Shown here: in pieces, positions 19,132 to 27,112 of the stretch
How positions within the stretch are numbered: position 1 is the stretch's first letter
Layout: every line of letters begins with the position of its first letter
NCBI GenBank assembly: GCA_041482015.1
Contig: JBGPCZ010000002.1
Coordinates: forward strand, 40,613-104,612
Origin: JACQFK01 sp041482015
Lineage (GTDB): Bacteria > Planctomycetota > MHYJ01 > JACPRB01
Direction: 5' to 3'
DNA: 64,000 nucleotides
Position numbers and translations under genes: made by a program
Notes under the pieces: model-generated
The model's input: the letters and a program-made list of their open reading frames with translations, nothing else
Database searches by the model: none
What the model was told of the DNA's origin: nothing

Positions 19132-19491
19132 CTAGCCGATTCCCAGGTCGTCGAGCTGGTCGTCGTCGAGGCCGAAGTAGTGGCCGATCTCGTGGAAGAC
19201 GGTCTCCTGGATGCACTTGACCATCGCGGCCCGAGACTTGCAGTCGCGCTCGATCGCGCGCCGGAAGATCGTGATCTGGTCGGGGAGCCGCACGCCGCCG
19301 TCGGCCGCGCGGTCCCCGTAAGGGGTCCCCTCGTAGAGCCCGTAGAGGGACGGCTGGCGGCCGGGGCCCGATTGCCGGCGGTTGGGCGACTCGGCCACGC
19401 GGAACTCCACGTTCTCGATCTTCTTCCGGAACATCTCCGGCAGCGCGGCCACCGCCTCCTCCACCACCTTCTCGAACTCGCGGCGGGTCAT
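19132..19491 (-). CDS. zincin-like metallopeptidase family protein
   Basis: A 119-residue protein with HEIGHYFGLDD, the HExxH zinc-binding motif, near the C-terminus. The N-terminal MTRREFEKVVEEAVAALPEMF and the overall size fit the small bacterial zincin family (PF06262-like, name from memory). Relatives are commonly found next to RNA or translation genes; here truD follows 12 bp downstream on the same strand. The substrate is unknown. Confidence 0.85.
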   Translation of the reverse strand: MTRREFEKVVEEAVAALPEMFRKKIENVEFRVAESPNRRQSGPGRQPSLYGLYEGTPYGDRAADGGVRLPDQITIFRRAIERDCKSRAAMVKCIQETVFHEIGHYFGLDDDQLDDLGIG

Positions 19492-19541
19492 GGACGTGCA
19501 AACTCCTCGACGCTATGATACTGTCGCCTCGAGGACGATCC

Positions 19542-20708
19542 GTGAAAAAATTCCGCGGCGTGGACTTCTACGACCTCGACCCGCTTCTCACGGAGGAGGA
19601 GCGGATGATCCGGCAGACCGTGCGCGACTTCGTCGACGCGGAGCTCCTCCCGGTGATCCGCGACGCCTGGGAGAAAGGCGAGTTCCCCAAGACGCTGATC
19701 CGCCCGATCGCGGAGCTCGGGCTTCTGGGCGGGTCGCTCCAGGGCTACGGCTGCGCGGGGATGGGCCACGTCGCCTACGGCCTCTGCATGCAGGAGCTGG
19801 AGCGCGGCGATTCGGGCATCCGCAGCTTCGCCTCCGTCCAGAGCGGCCTGGTCATGTACCCGATCCACGCGTTCGGGAGCGACGTCCAGAAGGACAAGTA
19901 CCTGCCGAAGCTCCAGAAGGCGGAGCTCATCGGCTGCTTCGGCCTCACGGAGCCCGACTTCGGCTCCAACCCGAGCGGGATGCAGACGCGCGCCGTCCGG
20001 AAGGGCGACCGCTGGATCCTCAACGGCACCAAGATGTGGATCACCAACGCGACGATGGCCGACGTCGCCGTCGTCTGGGCGAAGGTCGACGACGTCGTCA
20101 ACGGCTTCATCGTCGACCGTGGCACGAAGGGCTTCGAGACGCAGGAGATCAAGGGAAAGCTCTCGCTCCGTGCCAGCGACACGGGCGAGCTCATCCTGCG
20201 CGACTGCGAGGTCCCCGAGGCGAACCGGCTCCCGAAGGCCGACGGCCTGAAGAGCGCGCTCGCGTGCCTCAACCAGGCGCGCTACGGGATCGCGTGGGGT
20301 GCCGTCGGCGCCGCGATGGGCTGCTACGAGGAGGCGCTCGACTACGCGAAGCAGCGGATCATGTTCACGAAGCCGATCGCCGGCTACCAGCTCGTCCAGA
20401 ACAAGCTCGTCGAGATGGTGAGCGAGATCACCAAGGCGCAGCTCCTGTCCCTCCAGCTCGGGCGCCTGAAGGAGCAGGGGAAGTCGACGTTCGTCCAGGT
20501 CTCGCTCGCCAAGCGGAACAACGTCCACCAGGCGCTCGAGATCGCCCGTACGGCGCGCGACATCCTGGGCGCGAACGGGATCCTCAACGAGTACTCCGCG
20601 ATGCGCCATATGTGCAACCTGGAGTCGGTCTACACCTACGAGGGGACGCACGACATCCACATGCTGATCGTGGGGGATCACATCACGGGAATCCCCGCGT
20701 ATCACTAG
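19542..20708 (+). CDS. acyl-CoA dehydrogenase, glutaryl-CoA dehydrogenase-like
   Basis: An FAD flavoenzyme of 388 residues. CFGLTEPDFGSNPSGM is the flavin/substrate loop, RYGIAWGAVGAAMGCYEEAL and FTKPIAGYQLVQNKLVEM match the glutaryl-CoA branch, and TYEGTHDIHMLIVG carries the catalytic glutamate. It would oxidise and decarboxylate glutaryl-CoA in lysine or tryptophan breakdown; a neighbouring acyl-CoA specificity cannot be excluded. GTG 19542 is chosen because GAGGA lies 6 nt upstream; ATG 19515 is an in-frame alternative adding nine residues and overlaps a TATGAT hexamer better read as a -10 element. It is divergent from the zincin/truD pair. Confidence 0.9.
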   Translation: MKKFRGVDFYDLDPLLTEEERMIRQTVRDFVDAELLPVIRDAWEKGEFPKTLIRPIAELGLLGGSLQGYGCAGMGHVAYGLCMQELERGDSGIRSFASVQSGLVMYPIHAFGSDVQKDKYLPKLQKAELIGCFGLTEPDFGSNPSGMQTRAVRKGDRWILNGTKMWITNATMADVAVVWAKVDDVVNGFIVDRGTKGFETQEIKGKLSLRASDTGELILRDCEVPEANRLPKADGLKSALACLNQARYGIAWGAVGAAMGCYEEALDYAKQRIMFTKPIAGYQLVQNKLVEMVSEITKAQLLSLQLGRLKEQGKSTFVQVSLAKRNNVHQALEIARTARDILGANGILNEYSAMRHMCNLESVYTYEGTHDIHMLIVGDHITGIPAYH

Positions 20709-20740
20709 TGTCGTCGGACTAGACAGGCGATGATGACGGA

Positions 20741-22021
20741 GTGGACACGAAGCCGGTTCCCGAACCCATGGCCCGCGGCTTGCGTTCGCATCGGGAGATG
20801 CGCGCGGTGAGCCTGCTGCTGGCGTCCCTCCTGGCCCTGGCCGGGTGCGGTCGTTCCAAGCCGCCCGCGGTGAAGGTCCAGCAGGAGAATCCCAAGGAAG
20901 GCCCCACGACGAAGTGGAAGGCCGACCTGAAGCTCACGCTGGAGCAGAAGGGGAAGGAGTGGGTCTTCATCCTCCAGGGCACGACGAACGTGCCGAAGGA
21001 GGTCGTCCTGAAGGCCCGCGTCTACGCCGTGGAGCTCGTCAACGATCCCGTGCAGGGCAAGCGCGAGGACGAGGAGCAGCTGGTCTGGGAGGACGAGGAC
21101 GGCCAGCCGTCCCTCAAGCCCGTCGATTTCACCGGCGGGAAGTTCCGCGAGGAGATCTACCATTTCGCGAAGAAGCCGTGGTGCCTCTTCTACCGCGGCC
21201 GCATCCACTACCGCTCGCGGGACCAGGCCGAGGCCGTCGTCCAGGCCTACGGCGACGATGACTGGTCCGTCGGTGCGGACCTCCATTTCGGCACCGAGGC
21301 GGAGTACGGGGAGCAGCTCCGCGTCGGGGTCAAGGAGGCGACCGACGACCTCATGACGCTCGAGAAGCTCTACAACGAGATCCGCCACAAGGTCGACGAG
21401 CAGCGCCAGAAGGCGGACCCGGCCGCGTGGGCGGCGTGGAAGGGGACCTGGATCTCGAAGATCGAGGACATCGAGATCACCAACAAGCTCCGCTACAACC
21501 TCTGGGCTGTCTGGATGGAGCGGCAGGCGAAGATGCGGGTCGGCGGGATGTGCGTGCTCCTCGACCGGATCGCGAAGGGATACACCGAGCAGTTCGCGGC
21601 CCCGAAGCCCGAGTTCACCCACCTCGAGGAGATGGTGGAGGGCTGGCACAACTACTTCGAGGAGGCGATCGAGGTCATCGGGATCGACGCCCCGCTCGAC
21701 ATCGAGCGCGTCGGCCCGCTCGTCCGCGACTACGAGACCGCCTTCGCGCCGCTCCGCGCGTGGATCGAGAAGGGCCAGGGGGAGGACGTCCGGCGCGACG
21801 CGCGGCGCGACTGCCTCTCCGCGCTCTTCAAGATCCCGCCGCTCCTGCAGAACCGCAAGCGCGCGTACAAGTTCGTCAACGAGTTGAGCCTCCGATTTAC
21901 CCGGCTCCTCGAGGCGACCGACGCGCCGGCCTCCCCCGAGATCGCGGCGGCGGTCCGGAAGGCGCTCGAGGAGCACGACGAGGCGCTGCGCGACTTCAAG
22001 AAGTTCGGCGGTCTGAAGTAG
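20741..22021 (+). CDS. predicted lipoprotein of unknown function
   Basis: A 426-residue exported protein. A signal peptide ends in LLALAGCG, so the cysteine near residue 36 would be lipidated. The rest is charged, soluble and partly helical (EEMVEGWHNYFEEAIEVIG). Three starts are possible: GTG 20741 (a GATGAT hexamer 6 nt upstream), ATG 20768 and ATG 20798; all keep the lipobox. I do not recognise a family. It sits alone between the acyl-CoA dehydrogenase and the DAHP synthase fusion on the same strand. Confidence 0.75.
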   Translation: MDTKPVPEPMARGLRSHREMRAVSLLLASLLALAGCGRSKPPAVKVQQENPKEGPTTKWKADLKLTLEQKGKEWVFILQGTTNVPKEVVLKARVYAVELVNDPVQGKREDEEQLVWEDEDGQPSLKPVDFTGGKFREEIYHFAKKPWCLFYRGRIHYRSRDQAEAVVQAYGDDDWSVGADLHFGTEAEYGEQLRVGVKEATDDLMTLEKLYNEIRHKVDEQRQKADPAAWAAWKGTWISKIEDIEITNKLRYNLWAVWMERQAKMRVGGMCVLLDRIAKGYTEQFAAPKPEFTHLEEMVEGWHNYFEEAIEVIGIDAPLDIERVGPLVRDYETAFAPLRAWIEKGQGEDVRRDARRDCLSALFKIPPLLQNRKRAYKFVNELSLRFTRLLEATDAPASPEIAAAVRKALEEHDEALRDFKKFGGLK

Positions 22022-22088
22022 GCCATAGGAAGCCTCCGCCCTCACCGTTGCGCTTTTCCCGGTCCGAAGCTTTAATCAGGGACTCTTT

Positions 22089-23972
22089 ATGATCATCGTT
22101 CTCAAGGCCGGGCTGACCGACGGCGACCTCCGCGCGATCGAGGAGGCCGTCCGCCGCGCGGGCGCCAGCCCCGTCCTCGTCGAGGGCAAGGAGCGCCCGG
22201 TCGTCGCCGTGATCGGCGCGACCAAGGTCGACCCCGCGCAGTTCGAGACGCTGCCGGGCGTCTCGCAGGTCCTCCGCGTCAGCAAGCCCTACAAGCTCGC
22301 CAGCCGCGAGGTGAAGCGCGAGGACACGATCGTCCACGTGGGGGACGTCGCGATCGGCGGCGACCAGGTGGTCATCATGGCCGGGCCGTGCGCCGTCGAG
22401 AACCGGAAGATGCTCCTCGAGTCCGCGCACCGGCTCTCCGCGATGGGCGTCACGATCCTCAGGGGTGGCGCGTTCAAGCCGCGCACCTCGCCCTACTCGT
22501 TCCAGGGGCTGGGCGAGGACGGCCTCAAGTGCCTCGTCGAGGCGCGCGAGGAGACCGGGATGAAGATCGTGACCGAGGTCATGTCCCCCGACAAGGTCGG
22601 GGTCGTGGCGAAGTACGCCGACATCCTCCAGGTCGGCGCCCGCAACATGCAGAACTTCGACCTTCTGAAGGAATGCGCGCAGATCCACAAGCCGATCCTG
22701 CTCAAGCGCGGGCTTTCCGCGACGATCGACGAGTGGCTCCAGTCCGCGGAGTACATCCTCTCCGCGGGGAAGAACAAGGACGTCATCCTCTGCGAGCGCG
22801 GCATCCGGACGTTCGAGACCGCGACTCGGAACACGATGGACCTGAACGCGATCCCGGTCCTCCACGAGAGGACGCACCTCCCCGTGATCATCGACCCGAG
22901 CCACGGGACGGGCGTCCGGCACTACGTCGCGCCGATGGCGCTCGCGGGGATCGCGGCGGGCGCGGACGGCGTCATGATCGAGTGCCACCCCGAGCCCGAG
23001 AAGGCGCTTTCGGACGGCCCGCAGAGCCTGACGTTCGAGCTCGTGGAGAAGCTGCTCCGCGATCTCGAGGCGGTGGCGTCCGTGGTGGGGAAGCGGCTCG
23101 CGCTCTCCCGCCCGCACCTCCCCCCCGCGAAGGCGGCGAAGAAGTCGCACGGCCACGGCCACGCGGACCAGGTCGCCTTCCAGGGCGAGACCGGCGCGTT
23201 CAGCGAGAAGGCGGCGCGGCAGTACTTTGGCGACGCGATGAAGACGTCGCCCACGCCGTCGTTCCGCGAGGTCTTCGAGCGCGTCGCCTCGGGCGACGTC
23301 CCCTACGGGATACTCCCGGTCGAGAACACGCTGGGCGGCTCGATCCACCAGAACTACGACCTCCTCGTGGAGAACGACGTCCACATCGTGGGAGAGACGA
23401 AGCTCAAGGTGGTGCACAGCCTCATCGCGAACAAGGGGACGAAGCTGGAGCAGATCCGGCGGATCTACGCCCATCCGCAGGCGGCGGCGCAGTGCGAGCG
23501 GTTCCTCCGGCAGCACCCGTCCTGGTCGATCCTCCAGGTCTACGACACGGCGGGCAGCGTGAAGATGATCAAGGAGGAGAAGGCGCTCGACGCGGCGGCG
23601 ATCGCGTCCTCCGCGGCGGCCCGCCACTTCGACATGGACATCCTGAAGGAGGGGATCGAGAGCGATCCCCAGAACTTCACGCGGTTCATCGTGATCGCGC
23701 GCGAGGCCGCGACGGCGGGGAACAAGGTGTCGCTCGCCTACGCGACCGAGAACAAGCCCGGGGCGCTCCTCCGGACGCTCGAGGTCTTCTCGAAGAAAGG
23801 GCTCAACCTCTCGAGGCTGGAGTCGCGCCCGATCGTGGGGAAGCCCTTTGAATATCTCTTCTATGTCGACTTCACGGGCGACCTGCACGAGAAGACCGTC
23901 TCCTCCGCGCTCAAGGAGCTGAAGGAGCACACCACCTTCATCAAGGTGTTCGGCAGTTATCCTTCGGCGTGA
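22089..23972 (+). CDS. DAHP synthase-prephenate dehydratase fusion
   Basis: A 627-residue bifunctional aromatic amino-acid enzyme. Residues 1-70 form a ferredoxin-like regulatory fold. Residues of about 85-340 are a class I beta-type 3-deoxy-7-phosphoheptulonate synthase (MAGPCAVENRKM, RGGAFKPRTSPYSFQGLG, VGARNMQNFDLL, IDPSHGTGVRHYV). After a His/Lys linker comes prephenate dehydratase (VAFQGETGAFSEKAA, PVENTLGGSIHQNYDLL, and DPQNFTRF with the catalytic TRF) and an ACT domain with the phenylalanine-binding ESRP (LSRLESRPIVG). It joins the first shikimate step to the phenylalanine-specific step, skipping chorismate mutase. AGGGA lies before the ATG. The downstream methyltransferase overlaps its stop by GTGA. 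Confidence 0.94.
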   Translation: MIIVLKAGLTDGDLRAIEEAVRRAGASPVLVEGKERPVVAVIGATKVDPAQFETLPGVSQVLRVSKPYKLASREVKREDTIVHVGDVAIGGDQVVIMAGPCAVENRKMLLESAHRLSAMGVTILRGGAFKPRTSPYSFQGLGEDGLKCLVEAREETGMKIVTEVMSPDKVGVVAKYADILQVGARNMQNFDLLKECAQIHKPILLKRGLSATIDEWLQSAEYILSAGKNKDVILCERGIRTFETATRNTMDLNAIPVLHERTHLPVIIDPSHGTGVRHYVAPMALAGIAAGADGVMIECHPEPEKALSDGPQSLTFELVEKLLRDLEAVASVVGKRLALSRPHLPPAKAAKKSHGHGHADQVAFQGETGAFSEKAARQYFGDAMKTSPTPSFREVFERVASGDVPYGILPVENTLGGSIHQNYDLLVENDVHIVGETKLKVVHSLIANKGTKLEQIRRIYAHPQAAAQCERFLRQHPSWSILQVYDTAGSVKMIKEEKALDAAAIASSAAARHFDMDILKEGIESDPQNFTRFIVIAREAATAGNKVSLAYATENKPGALLRTLEVFSKKGLNLSRLESRPIVGKPFEYLFYVDFTGDLHEKTVSSALKELKEHTTFIKVFGSYPSA

Positions 23973-24691
23973 CGCGACGATCCGTGGAGAAGCCCTCCCT
24001 CGAGGCGACCCGGCGCGACGACCCCCTGCGGTTCGCGATCAATGGTTTCGTCCGAAAGGCGGCGGCCGCGGTCCCCGCGGGGGCCCGGGTCCTTGATGCC
24101 GGGGCGGGGGAGTGCATCTACCGGCCGCTCTTCGCCCTCCAGCGGTACGTGGCCGTGGATCGCGCCGTGGGCGATGGCGCGTGGGACTACGGGCGCCTGG
24201 ACGCGCTCTCGGACCTCGAGCGGCTTCCCTTTCCCGACGCGGGATTCGATGTCGTGCTCTGCACGGAGACGCTGGAGCACGTGGCGCGGCCGCGCGAGGT
24301 CCTGGTCGAGCTTCGCCGCGTCCTGAAGCCCGGCGGCCGGGTGGTCCTCACGGTCCCGTTTCTCCAGCCCCTGCACCAGGAGCCGCACGACTACTTCCGC
24401 TACAGCCCCCACGGCCTCCGTTCGCTGCTGGGCGGGGCCGGCTTCATGGAGATCGAGCTCGAGGCCGCCGGCGGCTACTTTGCGCTCCTCGACGACCAGC
24501 TTCGCGATCTTCCCTCCCACCTCCCGCTCGGGATCGGGGCGTCGCCGCGATCGTGGCTGTCCTGGCCGTTCCGGGCCTTCGTGCGTCTCTCCGCGGCCGG
24601 GGTCCGCGCGTCGGCCGGAATCCTGGGACGCCGCGACGCCGCGGGCGCCCGGCCGCTCCAGGTCTTCGCGCGGGCCCGACGAAACGCATGA
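23969..24691 (+). CDS. class I SAM-dependent methyltransferase
   Basis: A 240-residue enzyme. Motif I is ARVLDAGAGECIYR, the acidic post-motif is YVAVDRAVG, and LPFPDAGFDVVLCTETLEHV with LRRVLKPGGRVVLTVPF are the usual methyltransferase-11 motifs. PHDYFRYSPHGLRSLL is common among surface-glycan or small-molecule methyltransferases. The GTG start overlaps the previous stop, so it is co-translated with the aromatic-pathway enzyme, yet nothing ties its substrate to that pathway. Confidence 0.88.
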   Translation: MTRRSVEKPSLEATRRDDPLRFAINGFVRKAAAAVPAGARVLDAGAGECIYRPLFALQRYVAVDRAVGDGAWDYGRLDALSDLERLPFPDAGFDVVLCTETLEHVARPREVLVELRRVLKPGGRVVLTVPFLQPLHQEPHDYFRYSPHGLRSLLGGAGFMEIELEAAGGYFALLDDQLRDLPSHLPLGIGASPRSWLSWPFRAFVRLSAAGVRASAGILGRRDAAGARPLQVFARARRNA

Positions 24692-24710
24692 CACGCGGCG
24701 GTCCCGCGAG

Positions 24711-24716
24711 TATCAT
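24711..24716 (+). promoter_or_regulatory. -10-like hexamer 6 nt before the rlmI-type start
   Basis: TATCAT followed by six bases and then GTG 24723. A transcript starting 7 nt after the hexamer would begin at the start codon, and no Shine-Dalgarno sequence is present. The same layout is seen at other genes of the window. Confidence 0.4.
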
Positions 24717-24722
24717 TCCCGC

Positions 24723-25838
24723 GTGACCGCCCCGCCCGCCGCCCGTCCGTCCATCCGCCTCCGCGTCCCCGGCGACCGGAAGCACCTCTTCTTCTTCCGG
24801 AAGATGGTCGTCAAGCCGGAGAAGTTCATCGAGGCGGGGGCGGTCGTCGACGTCGTGGATCGGACCGGGGCGACGGTGGGCTGCGGGTTTTACAACCCGA
24901 AGTCGGAGATCGCCGTCCGGATGCTGGGCCTCCCCGAGGACAACCTGGTGGAGAACCGCCTCCGGTCCGCCGTCGCGTTCCGAGAGTCGCTCAAGATCGA
25001 CGCCGACGCGTACCGGGTCTGCCACTCGGAGGGGGACGGCCTCTCGGGCCTCGTCGTCGACCGCTACGCCGACGTCCACTCGGTCCAGATCTTCTCGCTC
25101 GGCATGCTCAAGCAGCTCGCGATCGTGCGGAAGTTCTTCCCGAAGGTGTTCGTCCAGGCGGACGAGCGGACCCAGGAGCTCGAGGGCTTCCGGCTGCCTC
25201 CCGAGAAGCCGCCCGAGGGCGTCGTCGTCCGCGAGAACGGCGTCCACTTCCGCGTCGACTTCGCCCGGGGCCACAAGACGGGCTTTTTCTGCGACCAGCG
25301 GGAGAACCGGAAGGCGGTCGCGGAGCTCGCCCGCGGCAAGGACCTCCTCGACCTCTGCTGCTACACGGGCGGGTTCGGCGTCGCGGCGGCGAAGGTCGGG
25401 GCGAACCGCGTGATCGGCGTCGACATGGACGAGGAGGCGCTCGAGACGGCGCGCCAGAACGCCAAGCTCAACCGCGTGAAGGTCGACTTCTACCACCAGG
25501 ACGTCTTCAACTACCTCAAGCAGACCCGGGAGAAGTTCGACGTGGTGGTGCTCGACCCGCCGAAGATGACGGGCGACCGGGAGGAGTTGATCAAGGCGCG
25601 GCGCGACTACCACGACATGAACCGCCTCGCGGCGCGCGCCGTGAAGCCGGGCGGGGTCCTGGTCAGCTGCTCGTGCACGGGCCTGGTGAGCGAGATGGAG
25701 TTCGTCCAGATCGTCCAGCAGGCGAGCGAGCGCGAGCTCCGCACGTTCCGCATCACGGGCGCCGGGCCGGACCACCCCGTGAGCAGCCTCTACCCCGAGG
25801 GGCGCTACCTCAAGGTCCTCTATAGCATCGTGGTCTGA
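24723..25838 (+). CDS. rlmI: 23S rRNA (cytosine-C5) methyltransferase, RlmI family
   Basis: A 371-residue SAM-dependent enzyme expected to methylate C1962 (E. coli numbering) of 23S rRNA. An N-terminal PUA-like fold (IRLRVPGDRKHLFFFRKMVV) is followed by VDRYADVHSVQIFSLGM and the Rossmann core: HKTGFFCDQRENR, LLDLCCYTGGFGVAAAKVGA, VVLDPPKM and VSCSCTGLVS. GTG 24723 gives the expected length; the frame is open further upstream only as antisense of neighbouring coding sequence. Assignment within the RlmI/RlmK group is by motif; the exact target base is inferred. Confidence 0.9.
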   Translation: MTAPPAARPSIRLRVPGDRKHLFFFRKMVVKPEKFIEAGAVVDVVDRTGATVGCGFYNPKSEIAVRMLGLPEDNLVENRLRSAVAFRESLKIDADAYRVCHSEGDGLSGLVVDRYADVHSVQIFSLGMLKQLAIVRKFFPKVFVQADERTQELEGFRLPPEKPPEGVVVRENGVHFRVDFARGHKTGFFCDQRENRKAVAELARGKDLLDLCCYTGGFGVAAAKVGANRVIGVDMDEEALETARQNAKLNRVKVDFYHQDVFNYLKQTREKFDVVVLDPPKMTGDREELIKARRDYHDMNRLAARAVKPGGVLVSCSCTGLVSEMEFVQIVQQASERELRTFRITGAGPDHPVSSLYPEGRYLKVLYSIVV

Positions 25839-25908
25839 CGCTCAGCGCTTTGGTCGTTTGCTCCCGGCAAACCGGCGCGCCAGGAATTCACCGGGCTTCT
25901 GGCTGGCG

Positions 25909-25951
25909 CTAACTGTTAAGAGAGGAATCGGATTCCTCTCTTAACAGTTAG
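25909..25951. repeat. 43-bp perfect palindrome
   Basis: Two 21-nt arms (25909-25929 and 25931-25951) are exactly complementary around a single central G. The left arm begins CTAACTGTTAAG. It lies between the convergent ends of the rlmI-type gene and the small ORF at 25916-26218, whose last 12 codons and stop fall inside it. There is no U-run on either strand, so it is not a standard terminator, though a perfect 21-bp stem could still protect or terminate both mRNAs. A GCGCCAG/CTGGCGC stem (25877-25909) lies just before it. Confidence 0.7.
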
Positions 25952-26218
25952 TCCGCCTGCTCGGCCCGCTTTCGGCTGCTCGTCGGGGTCGGGCATGTAC
26001 ACCGTCTCCTCGTGCCAGTATTCGTTGAGAAAGGTGATGCGTCGCGTGAGAACGGTAACGTCCTCGCCGCGGACGATGTCGCACCCGGTGCCATGGGGCC
26101 GGCATCGATAGCCCGCAAGTCGGACCCTGACGGACTCGACGGTGACGGGGCGCTCGTTGGGGAGAGGGGAAGCGCGCCCCCAGAGTATCAGGATCGGGAG
26201 GAGCACCCTCGTCCTCAC
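25916..26218 (-). CDS. small predicted exported protein
   Basis: A 100-residue ORF with a hydrophobic N-terminus (MRTRVLLPILILW), probably a signal peptide, a cysteine pair (YRCRPHGTGCDI) that could form a disulfide outside the cytoplasm, and no recognisable family. The stop and last codons come from the palindrome 25909-25951, which suggests that the original end was altered by its insertion. It follows the 26249 gene by 30 bp on the same strand. Moderate confidence that it is expressed. Confidence 0.5.
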   Translation of the reverse strand: MRTRVLLPILILWGRASPLPNERPVTVESVRVRLAGYRCRPHGTGCDIVRGEDVTVLTRRITFLNEYWHEETVYMPDPDEQPKAGRAGGLTVKRGIRFLS

Positions 26219-26248
26219 TCTACCGGGACGTGCGGGCGACCGCGTTCC

Positions 26249-27112
26249 CTAGCGGGGCGTCACCTTGCCCTCGACCGTGAACGTCATCGTCAGTTCCTGC
26301 TTGCCCCCCTGGTCGTTCGTCCCGCGGTGGTAGATGACGACCTTGCCCGCGCCTTCCGAGGAGACCACGCGGCCGGTCGGGATTTCGATCGTCGCCTTCT
26401 GCTTCCCCTCGGCCTTGGCCCACGCCTCGTCGGCCCCCGGGTCCTTGTCGGCGCCCTCGACCTTCCCCGTGAGCTCCGCCGACAGCGTCGCGAGCTTCTT
26501 CCCGTCCTTCTCCTCGATCTTTTCGATCTTCACCTTCTGCACGAAGGCGTAGATCCCTTTCTTGCCCTTCTCCGCCCTCAGGCCCTTGAATTTCGCCTCG
26601 TACGTCTCGCCCTCCTTCACCGCCTTCTCGGGCATCCGGATGATGCCGAGCGCGATCAGGTCCATCGCCTCGCCGTTGTGGTCCTGGTTGGCGTCGTCGC
26701 TCCGGAACTCGCCCTCCGCGGAAAGCGTGAAGCCCTTGCCGCCCGCCGCGAGGTACCACATCATCTGCTTGAGCTTGTCCTTGTCGCCCTCGGGGGCCTG
26801 GCCCTTCGTGTAGTCGTACTCGTGGTTCTCGTCGTCGTAGCGCATCTCCACCCGCGCCTCGTCGGAGTCGATCTTCTGCTTCTTCCCGCCCTGGACCTGC
26901 CGCGTCCCCTCGGCGCGCACGAGCAGCTTCTCCATGCTGAGGAATGGGTGCATCGAGCGGACGTAGCCCACGACCTGCTCGGGCCCTTCGATCTTGATCC
27001 CGAGCTTCATCTCGTAGAAGACCTTGTCCTTCTCGGTCTTGTCCGTGGCGTACCGGGGCTTGACCGCCTCCCCCTGGACCAGCAGCGCGGCGACGAGGAC
27101 GATCCGCATCAT
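26249..27112 (-). CDS. predicted exported protein of unknown function
   Basis: A 287-residue protein with a short signal-like start (MMRIVLVAALLVQGEA). The rest is lysine- and glutamate-rich and beta-prone, resembling planctomycete periplasmic proteins with no assigned role. Its ATG overlaps the stop of the DUF1501 gene at 27109 (ATGA), so it belongs to the same operon and may assist that pair. No family recognised. Confidence 0.75.
   Translation of the reverse strand: MMRIVLVAALLVQGEAVKPRYATDKTEKDKVFYEMKLGIKIEGPEQVVGYVRSMHPFLSMEKLLVRAEGTRQVQGGKKQKIDSDEARVEMRYDDENHEYDYTKGQAPEGDKDKLKQMMWYLAAGGKGFTLSAEGEFRSDDANQDHNGEAMDLIALGIIRMPEKAVKEGETYEAKFKGLRAEKGKKGIYAFVQKVKIEKIEEKDGKKLATLSAELTGKVEGADKDPGADEAWAKAEGKQKATIEIPTGRVVSSEGAGKVVIYHRGTNDQGGKQELTMTFTVEGKVTPR

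Noticed and set aside
25909..25951. Possible integron attC site (GCTAAC ... GTTAG ends)
   Set aside because: attC sites need extrahelical bases and a structured spacer; this palindrome is perfect, and neighbouring genes are not cassette-like.
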